Shown here one piece after another: positions 1-8,668 of a stretch of DNA of 64,000 bases (position 1 is its first letter; each line of letters starts with the position of its first letter). The stretch is from an uncultured Alistipes sp. (GTDB taxonomy: Bacteria; Bacteroidota; Bacteroidia; Bacteroidales; Rikenellaceae). The notes under the pieces were generated by a model, which saw only the letters and a list, made by a program, of their open reading frames with translations, did not search any database and had not been told where the DNA came from. Both the position numbers and the translations under genes were made by a program. The stretch is from NCBI GenBank assembly GCA_947623965.1, contig CANQIF010000001.1:248001-312000 (forward strand), written 5' to 3'.

Positions 1-649
1 CAGCGGGCGCCAATGCAAAATTCAATATTCAAAATTTCAGGCACGCCTGGGCTTACTATCTGGTTCGGGGCACAGCCTGCGGAGCGCACGCAAGTTCGGT
101 AACGAACTGCGGGGCCTCCGCCGCCCCAGGCTGCGGCCCGCCGATGCCTGCGGCATCGCTGAAAGGCAGTCCCGCAGCCGAGCGGACGGGCTTGCGACCA
201 TAAGGAGCAGCCCTCCGCCCGGGGGCGGCTGCGGGCTGCCGGTCCTGACGGACCGATTTTACAAGCCGACATTGCTGTGGCGAACCGCGGCTGCGGGCTG
301 TCGACATCTGCGCCGTCGTGTTTGTCGATAGGAATCACAACCGCAATTGGCACCTACAGGCTGCCAATCGCCCAGCGACCGAGTTTACCGGCAAACCGTT
401 TCACCCAAACCGCAGCTGCGGAGTGTGGCTGTTTCTTGCTCGGGCCGCGGCTTGCGAAGCGACCGCAGAAGCGGACGCGCACTGCGGGCCTTCGCCGCCG
501 GAAGCTGCGGCCCGTTGCGGTTCCCTGCAGGAACCGCAAATTCATGATTCAGAATTCAAAATTCAAAATCGAATTTTCACCGCTGCATCCAATCTTCAAA
601 TTCGGGACGCAGCCTGCGAAACAGTCGCCAGCTTCCCCGAAACAGCTCG
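1..649. repeat. Mosaic structured repeat array 1
   Basis: No gene. Plus-oriented units: an arm beginning GCAGCCTGCGGAG at 73-85 and closing AGGCTGCGGCCCGC near 128-141, followed by hairpin CGATGCC-TGC-GGCATCG (142-158). Next an alternative arm (CCCGCAGCCGAGCGGACGGG near 171-190, closing GGCTGCGGGCTGC near 227-239) followed by hairpin CGGTCC-TGAC-GGACCG (240-255). Then a CTTGCGAAG-type arm (about 441-514) with hairpin GCGGTTCC...GGAACCGC (517-537) and an AT-rich tail of AAATTCA/GAATTC words (538-575). A further broken unit starts at about 603. The left end runs out of the window. Confidence 0.85.
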
Positions 650-1558
650 TTATTCGCAGTGGCAGCCCAGCGCTTCGAGCGCCTCGCGGACGCGCTGCCG
701 CTCCTCGGCGCGGAACTTCCGGTAGGGATACGACAGGTAGTCGTCGCAGATGCCCAGCAGCGAGAGGGCGCACTTGACCCCCTTCAGGTAGCTCGACCCG
801 TACTTGCCGACCGTATAGATCGACACGCTGATCTGCATGATGCGGCGCTGCAGTTCGCGCACACGCTCCACGTCGTGCGCCACCGCCGCATCGTACATCG
901 CCACGTACAGCTCGGGGAACATGTTGGCTCCGCCGTTCACACCGCCGTCGGCACCCAGCAGAACGCTCTCGCCCGTCAGCTCCTCGGGCCCTACGTAGAG
1001 GGCGAAATCATCGCGGCCGCCGAGGTGGTAGAGCAGCGTCTGGAAGTAGGTCATGTTGGCCGACGAATCCTTCAGACCGACGATGTTCGGATGTTCGGCG
1101 AGCTTCTTGACCGTCGCGGCCTCGAGGAAGACCTTCACGTGCGAAGGCATATTATAGAGGTAGAGCGGCAGGGGCAGGGCATCGGCCAACGCCGTGAAGT
1201 ACTCGATGAGCTCCTGCTGCGAGGGGGCGAAGTAGTAGGGAGCGGCAGCCACGACCCCGACAGCGCCGTTGCGGGCGGCCACCTCGGCCAGCTTCACGCT
1301 CTCGTCGAGCGACGTGTCCGTCACCCCGACCAGCACCGGCACCCGGCCGGCGACCTGCTTGCAGACCAGCTCGACGAACTCGTAGCGCAACCGGTAGGTG
1401 AGGCTCTGGGCCTCGCCCGTCGTCCCGAGAATGAAGAGGGCGTGTACGCCCCCCTTCAGCATGTGTTCGACGAGGCGCACGGTTCCTTCACGATCCAGTT
1501 CGTCGTTGCCCTTGAGGGGGGTAATCATCGGCGGAATGATTCCTTGTATCTTTTTCAT
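650..1558 (-). CDS. Dihydrodipicolinate synthase / N-acetylneuraminate lyase family protein
   Basis: A 302-residue class I aldolase of the DapA/NanA family, normal family length. Seen: the substrate carboxylate-binding motif GTTGE (residues 45-49), the tyrosine of YLYNMP (Tyr135) and the Schiff-base lysine of GLKDSS (Lys163). These fit a pyruvate-dependent aldol reaction in the cytoplasm. Lysine biosynthesis, sialic acid cleavage or another keto-acid aldolase are all possible; no neighbour settles it, because repeats flank the gene on both sides. The start ATG lies 46 bases after a TATCTTTG box (1605-1612) that belongs to a portable promoter cassette. Likely monocistronic. Confidence 0.85.
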   Translation of the reverse strand: MKKIQGIIPPMITPLKGNDELDREGTVRLVEHMLKGGVHALFILGTTGEAQSLTYRLRYEFVELVCKQVAGRVPVLVGVTDTSLDESVKLAEVAARNGAVGVVAAAPYYFAPSQQELIEYFTALADALPLPLYLYNMPSHVKVFLEAATVKKLAEHPNIVGLKDSSANMTYFQTLLYHLGGRDDFALYVGPEELTGESVLLGADGGVNGGANMFPELYVAMYDAAVAHDVERVRELQRRIMQISVSIYTVGKYGSSYLKGVKCALSLLGICDDYLSYPYRKFRAEERQRVREALEALGCHCE

Positions 1559-1604
1559 AGCAGTTTTATGGTTTGGTTTTGCAATTATGGAAAAACAAGT
1601 TTAA

Positions 1605-1687
1605 CAAAGATACGCATAAGCCGAGCGCAAAAGCAAATTTTATTTGCATTTTGCCGAGGCGAAGTATCTAAGGCGAAGCCAAAGATA
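1605..1687 (-). promoter_or_regulatory. Portable promoter cassette, copy P1
   Basis: Read on the minus strand: a first TATCTTTG (1680-1687), a segment ending in GATAC, a hairpin with arms around GGCAAAATGCAAA and TTTGC, and a second TATCTTTG (1605-1612). TTTGC at 1633-1637 is the -33 element, 20 bases from the -7 box. The same layout recurs at 2269-2350, 45068-45298, 47472-47627 and 51520-51595. It drives the lyase gene at 1558. Confidence 0.8.
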
Positions 1688-1768
1688 GCGATTTTTGTCG
1701 AAATTATCCCCCCGAACCGACCGGATTGTCGTGTTTTCTTCGAAAAATCGCGCTTTGCCGCTTCGCGA

Positions 1769-2200
1769 GGGGGGGGGCGTTCCTCAGCGCTGCCTGCGAC
1801 CGCATGGCAGAGGGCCGACCGAATGCGCAAGTTTGGCAGCCCGCAGCCGCCGGGTCCGGAGAAAACGTTTGCTGACAAAATCGGTCGCACAGCGACCGGC
1901 AGTCCGCAGCAGCTTCGGGCGAAGGACTTGCCACAAGAGGAATCGATGCCGCAGGGATCGGTGGGCCGCAATTAATTTTGAATTTCAAAATTTGCACTTT
2001 GAATTTCGGCCTTAAAAAGGCCGAGCGGGCCGCAGCCTGCAGCCCGATTTCGTAATTTTGAATCTTGAATTTTGAATTCTGAATTGCGCCCTTTTGGGCG
2101 CAGCAGCCTGCGGGGCACGTCTGCGACAAGAAGGAGCAGCGGGCCTCCGCGCGCCGAGGCTGCGGCCCGCTCGGTCCTGACGGACCGGTATCCAGCACTA
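1769..2200. repeat. Mosaic structured repeat array 2
   Basis: No gene. Modules in both orientations. Minus-oriented part: hairpins CGGTCGC-ACA-GCGACCG (1882-1898) and CGGCCTT...AAGGCCG (2007-2023), with AT-rich tail words around 1972-2006 and 2053-2085, and hairpin GCGCCC-TTTT-GGGCGC (2086-2101). Plus-oriented arm 2102-2171 ends in hairpin CGGTCC-TGAC-GGACCG (2172-2187). A run of nine G lies at 1769-1777. Confidence 0.8.
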
Positions 2201-2268
2201 CGCACCAATCACCAAAACGGCACACGGCTTTTCTTTTCCAATTCTTTCTTTTTCATATTTAATTTTCG

Positions 2269-2350
2269 TATCTTTGACTGCGCCGAAGATACTCCGCCTC
2301 GGCAAAATCAAGCTGTCGCTTGCTTCTGCGCTCGACTTTTCGTATCTTTG
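2269..2350 (+). promoter_or_regulatory. Portable promoter cassette, copy P2
   Basis: TATCTTTG at both ends (2269-2276 and 2343-2350). Between them are GAAGATAC, the word CCGCCTCGGCA, and a hairpin with arms ATCAAGC and GCTTGCTT. The right arm supplies TTGC (2320-2323), a -33 element 19 bases from the second -7 box. It lies 29 bases upstream of the GH28 start codon. Confidence 0.85.
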
Positions 2351-2379
2351 ACCGAAATTATCACCCAAAACCAACTAAC

Positions 2380-3789
2380 ATGAAAACTTCACGACTGTTT
2401 ATTCCGCTGCTGACCCTGCTGGCAGCCGCCTGCACGGCCCCCACGCCGAGCGAACGGGCCTGGACGACGATCTACCCCGAGATCGAATCGAAGATCGTCG
2501 CCCCGACCTTCCCCGACAAGACGTTCGACATCCGCGACTTCGGCGCCACGCCCGACACCGTCTGCCACGAGGCGATCAACGCCGCCATCGCGAAATGCAA
2601 TGCCGAGGGCGGCGGCCGCGTCGTCGTTCCGGCCGGCACCTGGCTGACGGGAGCCCTGACGCTTCTCTCGAACGTCGATCTGCACCTCGAAGAGGGCGCT
2701 GTGCTCCTCTTTTCGGACAACCTCGACCACTACCCCCTGGTCCGCACCCGCTGGGAGGGCATGGACTGCTACAACTACTCGCCGATGATCTACGCCTACC
2801 GGCAGGAGAACATCGCCGTGACGGGCAAGGGAACGATCGACGGCGGCGCCTCGAAAGCCAACTGGTGGAGCATGGTCTGGGACTCCGACACCGACTGGGA
2901 GAAGGAGCGCCGCAACACGCAGCGCTACGGCCGGCCGCTGCTGCTGGAGTGGATGATCGCCGGCAAACCCGTCGAGGAGCGCCGCATGGGGCACGGCTAC
3001 GGCATGCGTCCGCAGCTGGTCAGCCCCTTCGAGTGCAAGAACATTCTCGTCGAGGGGGTTACGATGATCCGCTCGCCCTTCTGGAACCTGCACCCCGTCT
3101 TCTGCGAGAATGTCACCGTCCGCGGCGTGACCTTCAATAACGAAGGCCCCAACGGCGACGGCTGCGACCCCGAATCGTGCAACTACGTGCTGATCGAGAA
3201 CTGCCACTTCAACACAGGTGACGACTGCATCGCCATCAAGGCGGGACGCGACGAGGATGCCCGCCGTCACAACGTGCCGAGCCAGAACATCATCGTCCGC
3301 AACTGCAAGATGAACAACGGCCACGGCGGCGTGGTGGTCGGCAGCGAGATCGCCAGCGGCTACCGCAACCTCTTCGTCGAGAACTGCGAGATGGATTCGC
3401 CCAGGCTGGACCGCGCCATCCGCATCAAGACCAACGCCCGCCGCGGCGGCGTGATCGAGCATATCTACGTGCGCAACGTGAAGGTCGGCCAGTGCAAGGA
3501 GGCCGTGCTCAAGATCAACCTCATCTATGACAAGAAGAGCGTCGGCGACGCCACCTTCTACCCCACCGTGCAGCACGTCTATTTAGAGAACGTCACGAGC
3601 GGGAAGAGCCGCTACGGCATCTGCGTAACGGCCCTCGACACCCTCTCGAACGTGCACGACATCTATCTGAAGGACTGCCGCTTCGAGAATGTCGAGAAGG
3701 AGCAGTCGATCTCGGGGCTTTGCGACGAGATCCACCTCGACAACGTCATGATGACCCTGGCGCAGAACGAGGCCCCGAAGGCGGAATAG
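2380..3789 (+). CDS. Glycoside hydrolase family 28 (polygalacturonase-like) lipoprotein
   Basis: A 469-residue secreted lipoprotein. The signal peptide ends in lipobox LAAAC (Cys18). A pectate-lyase-type parallel beta-helix follows, opening with FDIRDFGATPDT. GH28 signatures are present: NGDGCDPE (about 258-265), GDDCIAIK (280-287, catalytic Asp pair), GHGGVVVG (314-321) and RIK (348-350). Family members hydrolyse galacturonic acid linkages in pectin, with inversion. The lipid anchor suggests action at the outer membrane or in the periplasm on oligosaccharides. Start chosen at the ATG just after promoter TATCTTTG (2343-2350); an earlier in-frame ATG lies upstream of the promoter and would not be transcribed. 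No SusC/D pair is adjacent. Confidence 0.9.
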   Translation: MKTSRLFIPLLTLLAAACTAPTPSERAWTTIYPEIESKIVAPTFPDKTFDIRDFGATPDTVCHEAINAAIAKCNAEGGGRVVVPAGTWLTGALTLLSNVDLHLEEGAVLLFSDNLDHYPLVRTRWEGMDCYNYSPMIYAYRQENIAVTGKGTIDGGASKANWWSMVWDSDTDWEKERRNTQRYGRPLLLEWMIAGKPVEERRMGHGYGMRPQLVSPFECKNILVEGVTMIRSPFWNLHPVFCENVTVRGVTFNNEGPNGDGCDPESCNYVLIENCHFNTGDDCIAIKAGRDEDARRHNVPSQNIIVRNCKMNNGHGGVVVGSEIASGYRNLFVENCEMDSPRLDRAIRIKTNARRGGVIEHIYVRNVKVGQCKEAVLKINLIYDKKSVGDATFYPTVQHVYLENVTSGKSRYGICVTALDTLSNVHDIYLKDCRFENVEKEQSISGLCDEIHLDNVMMTLAQNEAPKAE

Positions 3790-3831
3790 CCCTCTCGCGG
3801 CTTACTTCGCGACTATTTTCGCGACTTACAG

Positions 3832-3864
3832 ACCGGCGATCCTGCGATCGCCGGTCGTTTTTTT
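3832..3864 (+). terminator. Rho-independent terminator after the GH28 gene
   Basis: A perfect 10-bp stem, ACCGGCGATC / GATCGCCGGT, with loop CTGC, followed by CG and seven T. Confidence 0.85.
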
Positions 3865-3889
3865 GAAGTGCCGGATCGTTCGATCTCGG

Positions 3890-4465
3890 GGCGCAGGCTG
3901 CGCTGCATTTCGTTTTCAAGCTCGGGACGCAGCCTGCGGAGCGCACGCATGTTCGGATACGAACTGCGGACCTCCGCCGGGCGAAGGCTGCGGCCCGCCG
4001 ACCTCTTGCGAGGTCGATTCCTACGCAGAGCAATCCCGCAGCCGAGCGGATGGGCCTGCGACGCAAAGAAGCAGCCCTCCGCCAGGGGACGGCTGCGGGC
4101 TGCTGCACCCGTTCCGGGTGCAAATTCAGAATTCAATATTCAAAATTCAGAATTACAAACTCGGGGCGCAGCTTGCGAAGGGCGGCACGAGCAGACGCGA
4201 GTGGCGGGCCTTCGCCGGGCGAAGCTGCGGCCCGCTCGGCCTTTTCAAGGCCGAAATTCAAAATTCAAGATTCAAAATTAAATGGGGTTGCTTGACCTGC
4301 TTGGGATACTTTCCGATTCGGGCTGCAGCCTGCGGAGTGCACGCTCGAAGCGGACCTTCGGGACGCGAGCAGCGGGCCTCCGCGCCGGGGAGGCTGCGGC
4401 CCGCCCGGTCCTGACGGACCGAATTTGCTGGCCGGCATTTCCAGCAAAACCGAGACTGCGGCCCG
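3890..4465. repeat. Mosaic structured repeat array 3
   Basis: No gene. Plus-oriented series. CCTGCGGAG-type arm (about 3912-3998) with hairpin CGACCTC-TTGC-GAGGTCG (3999-4016); alternative arm (4030-4103) with hairpin TGCACCC...GGGTGCA (4104-4122) and AT-rich tail (4122-4155). CTTGCGAAG-type arm (about 4166-4236) with hairpin CGGCCTT-TTC-AAGGCCG (4237-4253), AT-rich tail (4254-4280) and linker (4281-4322). CCTGCGGAG-type arm (about 4323-4405) with hairpin CGGTCC-TGAC-GGACCG (4406-4421) and the second tail type, AATTTGCTGGC...AAAACCG. Confidence 0.85.
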
Positions 4466-4517
4466 CCGGATTGATTTTGCGCAAAAGCCCGCCTTCCAGC
4501 CTCCCCATTTGTAGGTA

Positions 4518-4548
4518 TTGCCGGTCCGGGCGAAACTGCCTACTTTTG
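4518..4548 (+). promoter_or_regulatory. Promoter of the TonB receptor gene
   Basis: TTG at 4518-4520, a 20-base spacer, then TACTTTTG (4541-4548), matching the Bacteroidota -33/-7 pattern. The start codon is 55 bases downstream. Confidence 0.6.
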
Positions 4549-4603
4549 CGCCGAAAAAACGCTATTTTCGCACCGCGAACAACGAATTCCAAACGCGAAC
4601 GAC

Positions 4604-7057
4604 ATGAAACGACCTCTTCCGATCTTCCTGTTGCTCCTCGCCGGCCACCTTGCCGGCAGCCTCTCCGCCGCCGCGCAAACCGCCGCGCAATTCCCCGTGC
4701 AAACCGCTGCGCAACCCGCAGCGCAACCCGCAGCAACCGCCGAACAGGCCCCCGCACAAGCCGCCACACGACCCGCAGCCGCAGCCGCGCAAGCCTCCGC
4801 CGCAACCCCTGCACACCCCGTCCGCAAGGCGACCGACGCCCACCTCTTCGGCCACGTCATCGACAGCCGCACCGGCGAGCACCTCCCCTACGTCACGATC
4901 GCGCTCGTCGGCACGACGATGGGCGTCACGACCGACGCCACGGGCCACTACCTGATCAAGAACATCCCCTTCGGCGACTACACCGTCGAGGCGAAGGCAC
5001 TTGGCTACAGCACCGAGCGCAAGAAGGTCTCGATCCGCCGGAGCGAAACCGTCGAGCTTCACTTCGAAATCGCCGAACAGGCCGTCACGATGGACCAGGT
5101 GGTCGTCTCGGCCAGCCGCTCCGAGCGGCTCAAGCGCGAGGCTCCATCGCTGGTGAACGTCCTCGACGGCGACCTCTTCGTCCGCACGAGCGCCAGCTCG
5201 CTGGCCGGCGGCCTCTCCTTCCAGCCGGGGGTCCGCGTCGAGAACACCTGCCAGAACTGCGGCTTCCCGCAGGTCCGCATCAACGGCCTCGACGGCCGCT
5301 ATTCGCAGCTGCTCGTCGATTCGCATCCCCTTTTCTCGGCACTCACGAGCGTCTACGGCCTCGAACAGATCCCGGCCAACATGATCGAGCGCGTCGAAGT
5401 GCTGCGCGGCGGCGGCTCGGCCCTCTACGGCTCGTCGGCCATCGGCGGCACGATCAACGTCATCACGAAAGAGCCGACGCGCAGCATGGCCGAGCTGAGC
5501 CACACGATCACCTCGGTCGGCTGCAGCAGCGCCTTCGACAACGCCACGACCCTCAACGCCTCGCTCGTCTCCGAAAGCGGCCGCGCAGCCCTCGGCGTCT
5601 TCGCCCAGAGCCGCCGCGGCACGGGCTACGACGACAACGGCGACGGCTTCACGGAGGTGCTCGAAACCGAGGCCGAGGCACTCGGCATGCGCGCCTACTT
5701 CCGCACGGGGGCCTACTCGCGGATCACGGCCCAGTACCACCGCATCAAGGACCACCGCCGCGGCGGCGACCGCCTCGACCTCCCGCCCCACGAGGCCCAG
5801 ATCTGCGAGCAGGCCGACCACACGATCGACGGCGGAAGCCTCGCCTTCGACTGGTCGTCGCCCGACCGCGTGAACCGCGTGAATCTCTACGGCTCGTTCC
5901 AGAACACGGAGCGCAGCAGCTACTACGGCGCCGGGCAGGACCCCGACGCCTACGGCCGCACGCACGACCTCACGGCCGCTTTCGGGGCACAGTACATCCA
6001 CGACTTCGAGCGGCTCCTCTTCATGCCGGCAGAGCTGACCGTCGGCACCGAGTGCAGCTACAACGAGCTGCACGACACCTCGGTCGGCTACGGCATCGAC
6101 ACCCGGCAGCAGGTCCGCATCTACGGCGGCTACCTCCAGAACGAGTGGAAGACGAAGCGGTGGTCGATTCTCGTGGGCGGACGGCTCGACAAGCACAACT
6201 TGGTCGGCGGGGCGATCTTCTCGCCCCGTATGAACCTGCGTTTCAATCCCGGCGAAAATCTCAGCCTCCGCCTGAGCTACGCCGGCGGCTACCGCGCGCC
6301 GCAGGCCTACGACGAGGACCTGCACATCGCCATCGTGGGCGGCGAGCGCGTCCGCATCCGTCTGGCCGAGGGGCTGAAGGAGGAGCGGTCGGCCTCATGG
6401 AGCGCCTCGGCGGAGTGGTACCACACCTTCGGGCGCGTCTCGACGAACTTCGTGATCGAAGGGTTCCACACGACCCTCTCCGACGTCTTCGCCCTGCGCG
6501 ATCTCGCCGTCGGAGAGGACGGAGGCACGATCAAGGAGCGCTACAACGGCTCGGGGGCCACGGTCTGCGGCCTGAATCTGGAAGGGCGGGCGATCTTCGC
6601 CGCCTGGTGCGAGCTGCAGGCGGGCTTCACCTGGCAGCGCAGCCGCTACAAGGAGCCCGAACAGTGGAGCGAGGATCCCGACGTCGCCTCCGAGAAGCGG
6701 ATGTTCCGCACCCCCGACACCTACGGATTCCTGACGCTCGAGCTGAAACCCGCCCGGCGGCTGGACCTCGATCTGACGGGCAACTACACGGGCCGCATGC
6801 TCGTGCAGCACATGGCCGGCTCGGGCGTCGAACGGGACACGGCAGTCGAGACGCCCCGGTTCTTCGACCTCAACCTGCGGCTCGGCTACACCCTGCAGCT
6901 CTACAAAGAGGTGCAGATGGAGCTCTTCGGCGGCGTGAAGAACCTTTTCGACGCCTACCAGGAGGACTTCGACCTCGGCCCGGAGCGCGACTCGGGCTAT
7001 GTCTACGGCCCCCTCCTGCCCCGAAGCTGGTACCTCGGCCTCAAGGTCCGCTTCTGA
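4604..7057 (+). CDS. TonB-dependent outer-membrane receptor (siderophore/colicin-receptor type)
   Basis: An 817-residue outer-membrane transporter. Signal peptide 1-24; an unusual Ala/Gln/Pro-rich low-complexity stretch, about 25-75, built from short repeated QTAAQ/QPAAQ words; carboxypeptidase-regulatory-like beta-sandwich (about 79-157, LFGHVIDSRTGEHLPYVTI); candidate TonB box MDQVVVSAS (163-171); plug domain (about 175-290) with CQNCGF, RINGLDGRYSQLLVDS and IERVEVLRGGGSALYGSSAIGG; then a 22-strand-type barrel ending in LGLKVRF with terminal Phe. Substrate is unknown; iron complexes, haem or cobalamin are possible. A PepSY-like protein and a ferritin follow, which weakly favours iron. Confidence 0.9.
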   Translation: MKRPLPIFLLLLAGHLAGSLSAAAQTAAQFPVQTAAQPAAQPAATAEQAPAQAATRPAAAAAQASAATPAHPVRKATDAHLFGHVIDSRTGEHLPYVTIALVGTTMGVTTDATGHYLIKNIPFGDYTVEAKALGYSTERKKVSIRRSETVELHFEIAEQAVTMDQVVVSASRSERLKREAPSLVNVLDGDLFVRTSASSLAGGLSFQPGVRVENTCQNCGFPQVRINGLDGRYSQLLVDSHPLFSALTSVYGLEQIPANMIERVEVLRGGGSALYGSSAIGGTINVITKEPTRSMAELSHTITSVGCSSAFDNATTLNASLVSESGRAALGVFAQSRRGTGYDDNGDGFTEVLETEAEALGMRAYFRTGAYSRITAQYHRIKDHRRGGDRLDLPPHEAQICEQADHTIDGGSLAFDWSSPDRVNRVNLYGSFQNTERSSYYGAGQDPDAYGRTHDLTAAFGAQYIHDFERLLFMPAELTVGTECSYNELHDTSVGYGIDTRQQVRIYGGYLQNEWKTKRWSILVGGRLDKHNLVGGAIFSPRMNLRFNPGENLSLRLSYAGGYRAPQAYDEDLHIAIVGGERVRIRLAEGLKEERSASWSASAEWYHTFGRVSTNFVIEGFHTTLSDVFALRDLAVGEDGGTIKERYNGSGATVCGLNLEGRAIFAAWCELQAGFTWQRSRYKEPEQWSEDPDVASEKRMFRTPDTYGFLTLELKPARRLDLDLTGNYTGRMLVQHMAGSGVERDTAVETPRFFDLNLRLGYTLQLYKEVQMELFGGVKNLFDAYQEDFDLGPERDSGYVYGPLLPRSWYLGLKVRF

Positions 7058-7077
7058 CCGCGCTCCGGAGCCCACGT

Positions 7078-7164
7078 TTGGCCATGCTTCTGAACGCGTT
7101 TCTGATCGCGCTTCTGGCCGCAGTTCTGAACGTGCGTCTGAACATGCGTTTGGCCATGTTCAGA
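7078..7164 (+). repeat. Degenerate 12-bp tandem repeat
   Basis: About six imperfect 12-base units of the form CTTCTGAACGCG (variants GATC, GGCC, GAAC in the middle) fill most of the 179-base gap between the TonB receptor and the PepSY-like gene. No gene is called in them. Confidence 0.6.
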
Positions 7165-7236
7165 TCGCGCTTCCGAACGCCGCCGGCCGCTTCGGCCCCG
7201 AATTTGCTGAAAACCCCTAAAAATATCCGTAAGACC

Positions 7237-7677
7237 ATGAAAAGAATGCTGCTGTTGATCGCCTCGGCGATCCTTCTCTCCACCCGGCCGGCTTCGGCCG
7301 GCGACGACCGTCCGATCGCCTACGCCGATCTGCCCGCTGCGGCGCGCGAGCTGCTCGCCGCCCACTTCGACGGGCTACGCGTCAGCCGCTCCACGGTGGA
7401 GCGTTCGCTCCTCGAACGCGAGTATACGGTGCTCTTCTCGGACGGCTCCAAAATCGAGTTCGACAAGGCGGGCGCCTGGACCAAGATCGAGTGCCGCCGC
7501 CAGCCCGTGCCGCAGGCCCTCGTTCCGCAGGCGATCCGCGATGCGGTCGCCGCCGACTTCGAGGGGGCCCGCATCCGTTCGATCGAACGCGACCGCCGCG
7601 AATACGAGGTCGAGCTCGAAAACGGCATCGACCTCACCTTCGACCGGCAGTTCCGCCTTGTGGAGGTGGACGACTGA
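7237..7677 (+). CDS. PepSY-like periplasmic protein
   Basis: A 146-residue exported protein. Signal peptide about 1-23 (cleavage after PASAG). Two tandem PepSY-like repeats: LPAAARELLAAHFDGL...SDGSKIEFDKAGAWTKIEC, then VPQAIRDAVAADFEGA...ENGIDLTFDRQFRLVEVDD. Each is a helix followed by a short beta-hairpin, as in the small Bacteroidota PepSY_like family. Role unknown; such proteins are thought to bind or inhibit extracytoplasmic partners. It lies 179 bases after the TonB receptor with no terminator seen between, so co-transcription is possible. Confidence 0.75.
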   Translation: MKRMLLLIASAILLSTRPASAGDDRPIAYADLPAAARELLAAHFDGLRVSRSTVERSLLEREYTVLFSDGSKIEFDKAGAWTKIECRRQPVPQALVPQAIRDAVAADFEGARIRSIERDRREYEVELENGIDLTFDRQFRLVEVDD

Positions 7678-7805
7678 CCGGAGCGCCCTATCCCCGGCAC
7701 GGGCAGAGTGTTCCCCGATGCGGGCTGAACGCCCCGATCGGAAAAGCCTATGGCGTCATCGGATAAGATGATCGAAAAAACGATCCGTTTTTCGAATTTG
7801 TGTCG

Positions 7806-7813
7806 TATCTTTG
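7806..7813 (+). promoter_or_regulatory. -7 promoter box of the ferritin gene
   Basis: TATCTTTG, 45 bases upstream of the ferritin start; a clear -33 element is not obvious. Confidence 0.6.
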
Positions 7814-7858
7814 CTGTCGGACAGACGAAACAAACAAACCGTTAAAAACAATACCGTT

Positions 7859-8383
7859 ATGTTAAGCAAACAACTGCACGACGCAATCAATGCGCAGATC
7901 AACGCCGAACTTTGGTCGGCCTATCTCTATCTTTCGATGTCGATGGACGCCGAGGCCAAGGGGCTGAAGGGGGTCGCCAACTGGTTCTACGTCCAGTTCC
8001 GCGAGGAGCAGGACCACGCCCGCATCTTCCAGAACTACCTCAACGCCCGCGACGCGAAGGTGACGCTGCTCCCGATCGCCGAGGTGCGCACCGAGTGGAG
8101 CTCGGCGCTGGAGATGTTCCGCGACACGCTGGCCCACGAGCAGAAGGTGACGGCCCTCATCAACAATCTGGCCGCCATCGCCGCCGCCGACAAGGACTAC
8201 GCCTCGTCGAACATGCTCGTCTGGTTCATCAACGAGCAGGTCGAGGAAGAGGGCAACGCCCGCGAGATGATCGCCGCCTGCGAGGCGGTCGAGGGGAACA
8301 AGTACGGTCAGTACATGTTCGACAAGGAGCTGGCTGCCCGCAGCTACACGCAGGCCGCGCCGCTCGCCGCTTCGGCCGAGTAG
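7859..8383 (+). CDS. ftnA: Non-haem ferritin
   Basis: A 174-residue cytoplasmic iron-storage protein that oxidises Fe(II) and stores the mineral in a 24-mer shell. All ferroxidase ligands match the E. coli FtnA numbering: Glu17, Tyr24, Glu50, His53, Glu94, Gln127, Glu130. Four-helix bundle length is normal; the Ala-rich C-terminal tail is short. The start is the ATG after TATCTTTG at 7806-7813; an upstream in-frame ATG overlaps the promoter. Monocistronic, with its own terminator. The nearby TonB receptor makes an iron-handling neighbourhood plausible. Confidence 0.93.
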   Translation: MLSKQLHDAINAQINAELWSAYLYLSMSMDAEAKGLKGVANWFYVQFREEQDHARIFQNYLNARDAKVTLLPIAEVRTEWSSALEMFRDTLAHEQKVTALINNLAAIAAADKDYASSNMLVWFINEQVEEEGNAREMIAACEAVEGNKYGQYMFDKELAARSYTQAAPLAASAE

Positions 8384-8462
8384 TCCCGCTCTGCCGGCGC
8401 TAACTGCCGGGGGGGGGCGTCGCTGACTGCCGGAGCCTGCCGAGGGGCTCTCCCGACAACAT

Positions 8463-8500
8463 GAAAAGAGGCCGCGCGATGCGCGGCCTCTTTTCTTTTA
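8463..8500 (+). terminator. Terminator after ferritin
   Basis: Perfect 15-bp stem (GAAAAGAGGCCGCGC, 8463-8477, with 8481-8495), loop GAT, T-rich 3' side. A run of nine G (8409-8417) precedes it. Confidence 0.85.
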
Positions 8501-8551
8501 TCCGATTCCTGTCTCGTCCTGCAATAGCGTTACACAAAAAAAGATTAAGCT

Positions 8552-8668
8552 ATGGGAGAAGAGATTAAAAGCTTGAATATCAAGCGGACGCAACGGGATT
8601 ATTCGCTGGGGTTTAAGTTGTCGGTTGTACGCGAAATCGAACAAGGGGATTTATCCATTCGAGTATAA
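8552..8668 (+). pseudogene. IS3-family transposase OrfA remnant
   Basis: A 38-codon open fragment with the sequence KRTQRDYSLGFKLSVVREIE near residues 11-30, which resembles the N-terminal helix-turn-helix of IS3-family OrfA proteins. It ends at a stop where the family continues for about 60 more residues, and no OrfB follows. Base composition is more AT-rich than the flanking genes. I read it as a dead insertion-sequence end. Confidence 0.55.

Noticed and set aside
3890..4465. Rho-independent terminators within the arrays
   Set aside because: The variable hairpins are followed by AAATTCA or AATTTGC, not by T runs, and they recur at fixed places inside units rather than at gene ends.
4282..7677. 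An 1131-codon plus-strand open frame across the TonB receptor
   Set aside because: It is a frame shadow in GC-rich DNA: Arg/Pro-rich composition without domains. Only its last 146 codons, from 7237, are a real gene (PepSY-like).
8552..8668. Complete insertion sequence
   Set aside because: Only the first ~38 codons of an IS3-type OrfA are present, with no OrfB and no clear terminal inverted repeats.
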